From Afipia sp. (lineage in GTDB: Bacteria; Pseudomonadota; Alphaproteobacteria; Rhizobiales; Xanthobacteraceae), in contig JAGVII010000894.1 in the NCBI GenBank assembly GCA_020056155.1, positions 1-5,061 on the forward strand: a DNA stretch of 5,061 bases, in the 5' to 3' direction. A program made the position numbers and the translations under genes. Under the pieces are notes generated by a model. The model did not search any database and was not told where the DNA came from. It worked only from the letters and a program-made list of their open reading frames with translations. Shown here piece by piece: positions 1-5,061 of the stretch. The first letter of the stretch is position 1. Each line of letters opens with the position of its first letter.

Positions 1-93
1 CGGCGGTACAGCCACGGTCAAGACCAGCGCAGCAGCCGTCGCCAGAACAACAGCTCGGGTGAAAGGCGAAGGCGAAGTCTTACGAATAAGCAT
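1..93 (-). CDS. N-terminal fragment of an exported protein (runs off the left edge)
   Basis: Only the first 31 codons are present; the frame is still open at base 1. The start ATG is at 93-91. The peptide begins MLIRKTSPSPFTRAVVLATA and continues with a hydrophobic alanine/leucine/valine stretch. This is a typical Sec signal peptide: basic n-region (R4, K5, R13), h-region from about residue 14 to 29, then PP at the edge. The start is supported by an AAGGACG ribosome binding site at 105-99, five bases upstream, and by an EcfG-type promoter further upstream (144-168). The mature part lies outside the window, so the function cannot be stated. It is probably periplasmic or envelope-associated and, if the promoter is real, induced by general stress. 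It is divergent from the substrate-binding protein gene. Confidence 0.72.
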   Translation of the reverse strand, partial: MLIRKTSPSPFTRAVVLATAAALVLTVAVPP

Positions 94-116
94 TTCAACG
101 TCCTTATGGGTCATCC

Positions 117-134
117 CTGGCCTGAACAGGCCAG
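117..134. repeat. 18-bp inverted repeat, 8-bp perfect arms
   Basis: CTGGCCTG (117-124) and CAGGCCAG (127-134) are perfect reverse complements separated by AA. On the minus strand the repeat falls just after the transcription start predicted from the EcfG-type promoter at 144-168 (about position 137). It would therefore form a hairpin at the very 5' end of the leader of the exported-protein gene. It could stabilise the mRNA or be an operator for a dimeric regulator. No T-run follows on either strand, so it does not look like an intrinsic terminator. Confidence 0.55.
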
Positions 135-143
135 TTGGAGGAT

Positions 144-168
144 AACCTTAATCATTACATTAGGTTCC
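144..168 (-). promoter_or_regulatory. Candidate EcfG (general stress sigma factor) promoter
   Basis: On the minus strand GGAAC (168-164) is followed by exactly 16 bases and then GGTT (147-144). The established alphaproteobacterial EcfG consensus is GGAAC-N16/17-cGTT, so the -35 element is perfect and the -10 core GTT is kept. The predicted transcription start near 137 leaves a leader of about 44 bases before the ATG at 93. Orientation and distance both fit the exported-protein gene at the left edge. Scanning both strands, the only other GGAAC I noticed lies inside coding sequence. Confidence 0.6.
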
Positions 169-320
169 TGAATCCGAATGCAAGCTGAACGACAAAAGGC
201 GAAATTGCGGCAAACTCCGCCCCAAAGGGCCAAAAGGTGACGGACAGACGCCTGTGTGCCTGTCATCATACCAACACAGCGGATGCTCAAAAACCGCGTC
301 AACAAGACCAAGTGCCGCGC

Positions 321-1358
321 ATGCCGAATATCCCGTATCGCCTCCTCCGCAAGACGCTGCTGTCGCTGGCGCTGCTGGTGTCCGTCTGCGCCGGCGCCAC
401 GCCCGGGTCAGCCGCCTCGGCCCTGTATTTTTCGTTCGACCGCGCGATCGACGGCACAGCGGCGCCGTTCGTGCTGGCCTCCGTCCGGGGGCTGTTTCGC
501 GCGGAAAACCTCACCGTCACCACCGGCCAGGCGGCCGGCTCGCCCGACGCCATCGCGCGCGTCGCATCGGGCAGCAGCGACATGGCGCTGGCCGACCTCA
601 ACGCGCTGATACGCTACCGCGACAAGGAGAACGGACCCGCGGTCAAGGCGGTGTTCGTGCTCTACAACAAGGCGCCCTACGCGATCATCGCGCGCAAGAG
701 CCGCGGCATCGCGACCATGTCCGATCTCGAAGGCAAGACCATCGGCATCGTCGACGGCGACCTTGCGGCGCGGCTGTGGCCGGCAATCGCGCGCATGAAC
801 AACATCAAGCGCGACAAGATCAAGCCGCAGAAGATCAGCGCGGCGGTGCGCGAGCCGATGCTCTCGGCCGGTCAGCTCGATGCGGTGACCGGCCTGTCGT
901 TCCTGTCGGCGATCAACCTGCGCGATCGCGGCGTCCCGGCAAACGATCTGGCGGTGCTTCGGTTCTCCGACTTCGGCAGCGAGGTCTACGGACATGCGCT
1001 GATCGTCAATCCGAAATTCGCGGCCGCCAACCCGGACGCCGTGAAGGCCTTCGTCCGCGCGACGATCGCGGGCATCCGTCTCGCGATCCAGGAGCCGGCG
1101 CGCGCGATCGACGATGTGCTCCTGCAGATGAGCGGCGGCGCGCGCGACGTCGAACTCGAGCGGCTGCGCGCCGTGCTCCACGACAACATCGCCACCGACG
1201 AGGTCAGGCGGAACGGTCTCGGCGGCATCGACACCGGCCGCTTCGATGCCGGCATCAGCCAGATCGCGGACGACTACGAATTCCGCAAGCGGCCTTCCGC
1301 GAGTGACATTTTCGACGACAGCTTCTTGCCGCCCGCGAGCGCGCGCAGGATCAATTGA
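321..1358 (+). CDS. ABC transporter substrate-binding protein, NMT1/THI5/SsuA-like
   Basis: This is a 345-aa periplasmic solute-binding protein of the family that serves nitrate, taurine, alkanesulfonate and thiamine-precursor ABC importers; the ligand cannot be told from sequence. Residues 1-34 form a signal peptide (RLLRK, then LLSLALLVSVCAG, with likely cleavage after SAASA). Family-like elements follow in order: the N-lobe strand LYFSFDRA (35-42), GLFRAENLTV (57-66), SGSSDMALADLNAL (83-96), DLEGKTIGIVDGD (135-147) and a C-terminal DSFLPPA (333-339), all usual for this group. Length is normal. The frame is also open from a GTG at 237, which has AAAGGG eight bases upstream, but that start would put 28 polar residues before the signal peptide. 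I therefore prefer ATG 321, with GTG 312 as an alternative; neither has a strong Shine-Dalgarno. No permease or ATPase gene lies alongside, so it looks like an orphan binding protein. Third-position GC is very high: 45 of 60 bases are G/C at 541-600. Confidence 0.85.
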   Translation: MPNIPYRLLRKTLLSLALLVSVCAGATPGSAASALYFSFDRAIDGTAAPFVLASVRGLFRAENLTVTTGQAAGSPDAIARVASGSSDMALADLNALIRYRDKENGPAVKAVFVLYNKAPYAIIARKSRGIATMSDLEGKTIGIVDGDLAARLWPAIARMNNIKRDKIKPQKISAAVREPMLSAGQLDAVTGLSFLSAINLRDRGVPANDLAVLRFSDFGSEVYGHALIVNPKFAAANPDAVKAFVRATIAGIRLAIQEPARAIDDVLLQMSGGARDVELERLRAVLHDNIATDEVRRNGLGGIDTGRFDAGISQIADDYEFRKRPSASDIFDDSFLPPASARRIN

Positions 1359-1370
1359 GCCGCGTGACCG

Positions 1371-1390
1371 CAACTGTTTGAACGCAGTTG
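1371..1390. terminator. Hairpin in the convergent gap, weak bidirectional terminator candidate
   Basis: CAACTG (1371-1376) and CAGTTG (1385-1390) pair perfectly around an 8-base loop. The element fills the 33-bp gap between two convergent stop codons (TGA ending at 1358, TAG ending at 1392 on the minus strand), where a shared terminator is expected. The stem is only 6 bp and no T-run follows on either strand, so the call rests mainly on position. Confidence 0.3.
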
Positions 1391-1391
1391 G

Positions 1392-1805
1392 CTAGAGCGC
1401 GCACCTTGAATATCTAACCGTCATTCCGTCTATTTCCGGAAACAACCGGGAAAGGGTGTTGTCGTCGATAACTTTCAGACTGAAAGGGACGTTCGAGGTC
1501 ATAACACCAGTGGCACAGGCTGCGAGCAATTCCAGACTATCTCCCTGCTGCTTTCTCGATTTGATCCTGCACTGGGCACTCTTTCCTCTGATCTGGTCTC
1601 CAGAAATGATGAAGCCCGAACCATAAAGATCGGAGAGTGCGGCAAACACCGTCTGATTGCCTTTTTTCTCGAACACCAGCTTGCAGAGATCGGCTTGGGA
1701 CGCCCAGGCACCTGTCAGTTCAATTGCCCGCGCGCCGACCGGCTGCATAACGCCGAGACAGAGCAACATGAGAACAGTCGATGAAAACCCATATGTGCGG
1801 GCCAT
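1392..1805 (-). CDS. Exported four-cysteine protein of unknown function
   Basis: A 137-aa protein. Start ATG 1805 is preceded by GAGGA six bases upstream; the longer reading from TTG 1823 would include that ribosome binding site and is rejected. Residues 1-27 form a signal peptide (MARTYGF, then STVLMLLCLGVM, cleavage likely after ARA at 25-27). The mature chain starts IELTGAWASQADLC and has four cysteines (41, 79, 97, 135), suggesting two disulfides and a periplasmic location. The pattern of short beta-strands (ELTGAW, TVFAAL, GSGFIISGDQIRGK, SAQCRIKSRK, LELLAACA, FSLKVIDDNTLSRLF, MTVRYSRC) suggests a small beta-rich fold. From memory, similar conserved hypothetical proteins occur in Bradyrhizobium; I cannot assign a function. 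The gene is much less GC-rich than its upstream neighbour (30 of 60 bases G/C at 1441-1500), which suggests different ancestry. Confidence 0.75.
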   Translation of the reverse strand: MARTYGFSSTVLMLLCLGVMQPVGARAIELTGAWASQADLCKLVFEKKGNQTVFAALSDLYGSGFIISGDQIRGKSAQCRIKSRKQQGDSLELLAACATGVMTSNVPFSLKVIDDNTLSRLFPEIDGMTVRYSRCAL

Positions 1806-1941
1806 CTTGTTTCCTCTCTGCAAGTGAGATTCAGATTCAATGCCTTGCCAACCAGCATGGATGAGGCGTCGATTGTCACGCCGCTGACCTCAAAGGAATA
1901 ATTTATCCGCGGAAACGCAGGTCTAGTTTGATATCGGAGCT

Positions 1942-1975
1942 GGCTGCCGCATCATCACCTTCTTCTGCGGAAGCC
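1942..1975. repeat. Stem-loop, 10-bp arms with one mismatch
   Basis: GGCTGCCGCA (1942-1951) pairs with TGCGGAAGCC (1966-1975) except for one G·A mismatch, around a 14-base pyrimidine-rich loop. No T-run follows. It sits in the gene-free spacer, about 140 bases upstream of the start of the minus-strand exported-protein gene. Confidence 0.45.
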
Positions 1976-2005
1976 GCCTTACAAAGGGCGCGTGTAAACA
2001 CGGGG

Positions 2006-2033
2006 TAGCCTACGTCTGCACGACGCTAGGTTA
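2006..2033. repeat. Hairpin, 11 pairs with one bulge
   Basis: TAGCCTA plus CGTC (2006-2016) pairs with GACG, a bulged C at 2026, and TAGGTTA (2022-2033), closing a TGCAC loop. The pairing includes one G·T wobble (2008-2031). The perfect inverted repeat CGTGT-AA-ACACG lies immediately before it at 1991-2002. No poly-T tail follows on either strand. Confidence 0.45.
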
Positions 2034-2080
2034 GATCACACACACTGACAAGATTTCGAATACGCGAATTCAATTTACGC

Positions 2081-2114
2081 GATGCGGAGTTTGAGTAAGG
2101 AGCCCTTACGCATC
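2081..2114. repeat. Nested hairpin downstream of the channel gene
   Basis: An inner perfect hairpin GTAAGG-AGC-CCTTAC (2095-2109) lies inside an outer pair GATGC/GCATC (2081-2085 and 2110-2114). It is 40-70 bases beyond the ancestral stop of the minus-strand channel gene, so it could help terminate or protect that transcript. The U-tract of an intrinsic terminator is absent. Confidence 0.35.
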
Positions 2115-2153
2115 TGGCGATCTAACGCTGACGATTTCAGACCGGTCAGCATT

Positions 2154-2584
2154 TCACAGTTCGTCTTCGGTCCCGGTTGTCGGCATTGTTTTCCGCAGGA
2201 CCGCATAAATCACTGCGGTCGACCAAACAACAGCACGCCGTTCATCGCTGTCATCGGCCCGAGCAATTGCCAACGCGGCAACGGCGTCACGTCGCCGTAG
2301 CCAAGCGTCGTATAATTTACCAACGCAAAATAGATAAGGTTAGCGCCGGCAGGCGCAACACCGACAACCGCGTAAGCCAACGACCAAACGATCACTTCGC
2401 CAATATGCGCGGCCATCAAGACTGACACGGTCGCAGTCATGACGGCGATCCGCCGAAGCGATTGATGGGACGTTGCACGCTCGCTCGATACGCGCGCCAC
2501 CCACAATACGGCTGCCATCACGATTGCATGGATCGCAATATTGCAAACGCTGACGGCAATACTCACAAGAAGCTGGCGCAACAT
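2154..2584 (-). pseudogene. Small potassium channel (Ion_trans_2 family), frameshifted in its last helix
   Basis: The open frame from ATG 2584 gives 124 aa and stops at TGA 2210. It encodes TM1 (about residues 5-30), TM2 (about 46-73), a pore helix (about 82-91) and the K+ selectivity filter TTLGYGDV (92-99), followed by the start of the inner helix (PMTAMNGVLLFG, 110-121). The frame then reads RPQ-stop. In the neighbouring frame from base 2225 the sequence continues WSTAVIYAVLRKT and ends at TGA 2154-2156. That is the expected ending: members of this small bacterial channel family typically carry an FGWSTA-type motif here (from memory). Restoring the frame gives about 144 aa, a usual length. 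As written, the pore-lining helix is cut, so the product is probably non-functional unless the shift is a sequencing error. The start follows an in-frame TGA four codons upstream and has only a weak ribosome binding site. It is divergent from the SulP gene. Confidence 0.8.
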
Positions 2585-2678
2585 GCTGATCGCTCACGGA
2601 TGTTCGGATTTGCTATCCTTGTCGCAGGCAGAGCGAATTTACAGGCAGGAGGGACAATTGCCGCGCCCTGCAATGACG

Positions 2679-2707
2679 TTGACCCGGCAAGTCGGCCCTG
2701 CCATCAT
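2679..2707 (+). promoter_or_regulatory. Candidate housekeeping promoter of the SulP gene
   Basis: TTGACC (2679-2684, five of six to TTGACA) is followed by a 17-base spacer and CATCAT (2702-2707, four of six to TATAAT). This would start transcription near 2714, about 54 bases before the SulP ATG. The site lies in the 183-bp divergent region shared with the channel gene. I saw no comparably good promoter for the channel on the opposite strand. Confidence 0.4.
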
Positions 2708-2767
2708 GGATAGCTTACGCGTGGGCGCCACCCTCCTGCAAAGGACGATCTGATTGGCGAGGACGCA

Positions 2768-4465
2768 ATGGCCGACAAACCGTTCTTGGGATTGGTTGCG
2801 CCTTTCGTCCCGGCCGTCGGCTGGATCCGTGCCTACAAGGCAAAGGAATTCCCCAAGGACTTCATCGCCGGCCTGTCGCTTGCGGCGTTTGTAATTCCAG
2901 AATCGCTGGCCTATGCGTCACTTGCCCAGCTGCCGCCGGTCACCGGCCTTTACTGCTATCTCGTTGCCGGGATCGCGTATGCGGTGTTCGGGACCAGCCG
3001 CCAGCTTGCGGTCGGCCCGACATCCGCGCTGGCGATAACCGTCGCGACGAGTGTCGTCGTGATGGCCGACGGCGATCTGTCGCGGGCCATTGCGCTCTCG
3101 TCGGCCCTGGCGCTGATCGTCGGAGTGATCTGCATCGCCGGCCGATTTATCGGCCTCGCCAACATAGCGTACTTCATCTCGGATGCGATCCTGATTGGCT
3201 TCAAAACGGGAGCCGCCCTCTACATCGCATCGACGCAACTCCCCAAGCTGTTCGGTATCGAGGGCATCACCGGCAACGTGTTCGAGCGCTTCGGCCATGT
3301 CGTGATGTCGCTCCACGAAACCCATGTTTCGTCGCTGGTTGTCGGCATCGCGGCTATCGCTCTGTTCGTGACGTTCGGACGGATTTTCCCAGGGCGCCCG
3401 ACGACATTGTTTGTCGTCGTCGCGGCCATTGCGATGATGAGCGTGTTCGGGCTGGCCGAGAGCGGTATCAAGATCGTCGGCGATATCCCGGTCGGCCTTC
3501 CGGCCATCAGCGTGCCGGCTGTTCATTTATCCGATATTTCGGCCCTGGTACCGATCGCACTTGCCTGCGTGCTGCTTGCCTACGGGGAGACGATTTCGGT
3601 GGCCCGCAGTTTTGCGCAAAAGCATGGCTATGACATCAGCCCCGAACAGGAGCTCACGGCGCTCGGTGCGGCAAACCTTGCCACGGGATTGGCTCACGGG
3701 TTTCCGGTCGCAGGCGGGATGTCGCAAACCGCCGTCAACAATATGGGAGGAGCGTCCTCTCCATTTTCGCTGCTGGTGACCTCGGGCGCCATCGCCCTGA
3801 CGCTGGTGTTCTTTGCGAAGTTCTTCCACAACCTGCCCGAGCCAGTTCTGGCGGCCGTCGTGCTGATGGCGGCATCGCACATGGTGCGACTGGACGATCT
3901 CCGCCAGTTGCGTTTTTCGTCCCGTGGCGAGTTTCGCATTTCGCTGGTCGCAATGTTCGGCGTACTGTTTTTCGGGTTGCTCAACGGCCTGCTGCTGGCT
4001 GCTGCCGGGTCGCTGATCATGGTCATTGCGTATGCATCGCGCCCGCCCGTGGTCGCTCTCGGGCGCGATCCGGTTGCGGGGCATTTCGTGAACCGGGTCA
4101 GGCACCCAGAAGCCACAGAAACACCAGGCGCACTCGTGATACGCAGCGCGGGCGCGTGGTTCTACTTCAATGCGGACCATATCCGCCGCCAAATCTTCGA
4201 TCAACTGAACCAGTCGCCGTCGGGCATCAAGACGGTCGTCATTGATTTCTCACTGGTGCCAGCCGTCGACGTCACCGCAGGGGGCGTGTTGCGCGGGCTG
4301 GCCCGGTCCCTCAACGCGCGCGGCATCGCGATCGTGCTGGCAGGGCTGCGCGACGACGTCCGAGATAATCTGATGGCCGTTGGCGCCGAACAGGATCTCG
4401 GTCCAATGGCCTCTCACCGCACGATTGACGATTGCCTGTGCCATGGCGCCGGGCGCCGAAACTGA
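2768..4465 (+). CDS. SulP/SLC26-family anion transporter with C-terminal STAS domain
   Basis: A complete 565-aa inner-membrane transporter. After a short cytoplasmic lead (PFVPAVGWIRAY, then FPKDFIAGLSLAAFVIPESLAYASLA, 28-53) comes the SulP signature region PPVTGLYCYLVAGIAYAVFGTSR (56-78) and AVGPTSALAI (81-90). Hydrophobic helices continue to about residue 422. The conserved late-core segment runs from GETISVARSFAQKHGYDI (273-290) through ELTALGAANLATGLAHGFPVAGGMSQTAVN (295-324). The STAS domain covers about 453-557, with VVIDFSLVPAVDVTAGG (490-506) as its beta-strand/loop core. Family members carry sulfate, bicarbonate, chloride or dicarboxylates; the substrate is not deducible here, and no carbonic anhydrase or sulfur-assimilation gene is adjacent. 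ATG 2768 is supported by GAGGA (2759-2763). The gene ends in tandem TGA codons (4463-4468). It is divergent from the channel gene and followed after 73 bases by an unknown gene on the same strand. Confidence 0.93.
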   Translation: MADKPFLGLVAPFVPAVGWIRAYKAKEFPKDFIAGLSLAAFVIPESLAYASLAQLPPVTGLYCYLVAGIAYAVFGTSRQLAVGPTSALAITVATSVVVMADGDLSRAIALSSALALIVGVICIAGRFIGLANIAYFISDAILIGFKTGAALYIASTQLPKLFGIEGITGNVFERFGHVVMSLHETHVSSLVVGIAAIALFVTFGRIFPGRPTTLFVVVAAIAMMSVFGLAESGIKIVGDIPVGLPAISVPAVHLSDISALVPIALACVLLAYGETISVARSFAQKHGYDISPEQELTALGAANLATGLAHGFPVAGGMSQTAVNNMGGASSPFSLLVTSGAIALTLVFFAKFFHNLPEPVLAAVVLMAASHMVRLDDLRQLRFSSRGEFRISLVAMFGVLFFGLLNGLLLAAAGSLIMVIAYASRPPVVALGRDPVAGHFVNRVRHPEATETPGALVIRSAGAWFYFNADHIRRQIFDQLNQSPSGIKTVVIDFSLVPAVDVTAGGVLRGLARSLNARGIAIVLAGLRDDVRDNLMAVGAEQDLGPMASHRTIDDCLCHGAGRRN

Positions 4466-4496
4466 TGACGAGACTGGGATAGTGAATGTACCGCAT

Positions 4497-4514
4497 GCAG
4501 GACACCCGTCCTGC
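4497..4514 (+). promoter_or_regulatory. Perfect hairpin between SulP and the downstream gene
   Basis: GCAGGAC (4497-4503) and GTCCTGC (4508-4514) pair perfectly around an ACCC loop, 31 bases after the SulP stop and 24 bases before the next ATG. No T-run follows, so it is not a standard terminator. It could protect the 3' end of the SulP message, act as a processing site, or adjust translation of the next gene. CTCC at 4514-4517 can also pair with GGAG (4529-4532), part of that gene's ribosome binding site. Confidence 0.45.
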
Positions 4515-4538
4515 TCCTCGAGAAAAAGGGAGTTAGAC

Positions 4539-5045
4539 ATGTCGCAGTCAAGTATCCAGCAGCGCAGCTCAGATTCCGCACAACGGCTTGGAGACGAAAC
4601 CTTCATGTCCGCCAGTGAATTGCGCAACTACATGGCCGAGACCGTGATGGCCAAGACGTCGAAAGACAGTGGTTCAAATGCCGAGAAGGCCCGTGAGGAG
4701 CTCATCCGGTCGTTGATGCAACCAGTCGCGGTCACGCCCGAAAAGATCGCCGAGGTCAAGAGACGGGTGCTCGGCCAACTCAGAACCGCTGCGGCGAAAG
4801 GCGACAGGGAAGCGCTGGTCATGCGCTTTCCCAATGCGTTGTGCACGGACAAAGGGCGCGCGCTCAACAATCAGGAAAAGGATTGGCCGGGCACCCTGGT
4901 CGGGAGGCCGCTTCAGGCCTTCGAGTTCTGGCGCGATCATCTGCAGCCCCAGGGCTACGGCCTGAAGGCAATGATCCTGGACTGGCCGGAGGGCTTTCCG
5001 GGAGATGTCGGGCTTTTCCTGACCTGGGGCGACGTGAAGCGCTGA
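4539..5045 (+). CDS. Soluble conserved-type protein of unknown function
   Basis: A 168-aa protein without signal peptide or membrane segment. ATG 4539 is chosen because GGGAG lies at 4528-4532, six bases upstream; the frame is open back to 4380, but that would overlap the SulP coding region and lacks support. Residues 1-50 are polar and probably disordered (many S, Q, D). Residues 47-88 look helical and charged (AEKAREELIRSLM; PEKIAEVKRRVLGQLRTAAA). The C-terminal part (about 90-165) is rich in aromatic and glycine/proline motifs: VMRFPNALCTDKGRALNN (94-111), DWPGTLVGRPLQAFEFWRDHL (115-135), YGLKAMILDWPEGFPGDVGLFLTW (140-163). From memory, proteins with a similar C-terminus are common as hypotheticals in Bradyrhizobium; I know no assigned function or catalytic motif. 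Same strand and 73-bp spacing suggest co-transcription with SulP. Bases 5046-5061 after its stop hold nothing recognisable. Confidence 0.75.
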   Translation: MSQSSIQQRSSDSAQRLGDETFMSASELRNYMAETVMAKTSKDSGSNAEKAREELIRSLMQPVAVTPEKIAEVKRRVLGQLRTAAAKGDREALVMRFPNALCTDKGRALNNQEKDWPGTLVGRPLQAFEFWRDHLQPQGYGLKAMILDWPEGFPGDVGLFLTWGDVKR

Positions 5046-5061
5046 CAACATGGGAGATTGA

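Larger units (their letters stand above)
1806..2153. other. Gene-free spacer with several stem-loops
   Basis: About 350 bases without a supportable gene. From left to right it holds the ribosome binding site of the minus-strand gene ending at 1805; a 40-codon open frame without a start on the minus strand (1903-2025); a 10-bp stem-loop (1942-1975); the inverted repeat CGTGT-AA-ACACG (1991-2002); an 11-bp bulged hairpin (2006-2033); two copies of TACGCGA (2061-2067 and 2076-2082); and a nested hairpin (2081-2114). I found no convincing sigma-70 or EcfG promoter for the gene at 1805: an AT-rich TAAATT on the minus strand near 1900-1905 lacks a good -35. The density of inverted repeats could mean a structured RNA or an interspersed extragenic repeat. 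Confidence 0.5.

Noticed and set aside
111..311. 66-codon minus-strand frame overlapping the divergent region
   Set aside because: It would run through the EcfG promoter and the hairpin; its translation shows no coherent domain and no supported start.
408..1373. 321-codon open frame on the minus strand, and a 350-codon Arg-rich plus-strand frame (254-1306)
   Set aside because: Both are shadows of the substrate-binding protein gene caused by its very high third-position GC. They are Arg/Asp/His-rich, lack family resemblance, and the true frame has a signal peptide and family motifs.
2625..2648. Direct repeat CAGGCAG at 2625-2631 and 2642-2648 in the divergent spacer
   Set aside because: Only 7 bp and two copies with a 17-bp period; could be an operator, but chance is as likely.
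2082..2753. Short plus-strand frames opposite the channel gene and in the divergent spacer
   Set aside because: Antisense to the channel coding region, no ribosome binding sites, protein sequence without recognisable features.
2918..4204. Two long minus-strand open frames (2918-3526 and 3527-4204) opposite SulP
   Set aside because: Low-complexity, charged translations antisense to a clearly recognisable transporter; no ribosome binding sites or domain motifs.
4445..4457. GGCGC-CGG-GCGCC hairpin at the end of the SulP gene
   Set aside because: It lies within the coding sequence before the stop codon and has no T-run; GC-rich coding DNA produces such pairings often.
5050..5061. ATG GGA GAT TGA mini-frame at the right edge
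   Set aside because: Three codons and a stop; no reason to call it a gene.
1..5061. CRISPR array, insertion sequence, tRNA, rRNA, attachment site or origin
   Set aside because: No regularly spaced repeats, transposase-like reading frame, cloverleaf or iteron-like pattern was seen on either strand.

Overview
The window looks like a chromosomal segment of an alphaproteobacterium of the Bradyrhizobium/Rhodopseudomonas group (Nitrobacteraceae). The evidence is the GC-rich coding sequence, the style of the proteins, and a GGAAC-N16-GGTT element matching the EcfG general-stress promoter of that class. The assignment is inferred from composition and remembered family resemblance; no search was run.

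Layout. At the left edge (1-93, minus strand) lies the start of an exported protein: a 31-residue signal-peptide-like N-terminus with a good ribosome binding site. Upstream of it are an 18-bp inverted repeat (117-134) and an EcfG-type promoter (144-168). Divergent to it is a 345-aa periplasmic substrate-binding protein of the NMT1/THI5/SsuA type (321-1358, +), with no permease or ATPase gene in view. After a 33-bp convergent gap with a small hairpin comes a 137-aa exported protein of unknown function (1392-1805, -), clearly less GC-rich than the gene before it. A gene-free stretch follows (1806-2153), containing several imperfect stem-loops and a 40-codon start-less open frame. It may be a structured RNA, an interspersed repeat or a gene remnant.

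Next is a small potassium-channel gene (2154-2584, -) with an intact TTLGYGDV selectivity filter but a frameshift inside its last membrane helix. The missing C-terminus (WSTAVIYAVLRKT...) is readable in the neighbouring frame, and the junction fits loss of one copy of a 4-bp tandem TTGG. Divergent to it is a complete 565-aa SulP/SLC26 anion transporter with a C-terminal STAS domain (2768-4465, +). A 73-bp gap with a perfect 7-bp hairpin separates it from a 168-aa soluble protein of unknown function (4539-5045, +), probably co-transcribed.

How the parts relate. Most of the genes concern the envelope or transport: a solute-binding protein, two exported proteins, a cation channel remnant and an anion transporter. 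No multi-gene pathway, CRISPR array, insertion sequence, tRNA or rRNA was recognised. The most interesting signals are the channel frameshift, the EcfG promoter with a hairpin at the predicted transcript 5' end, and the structured 1806-2153 spacer.
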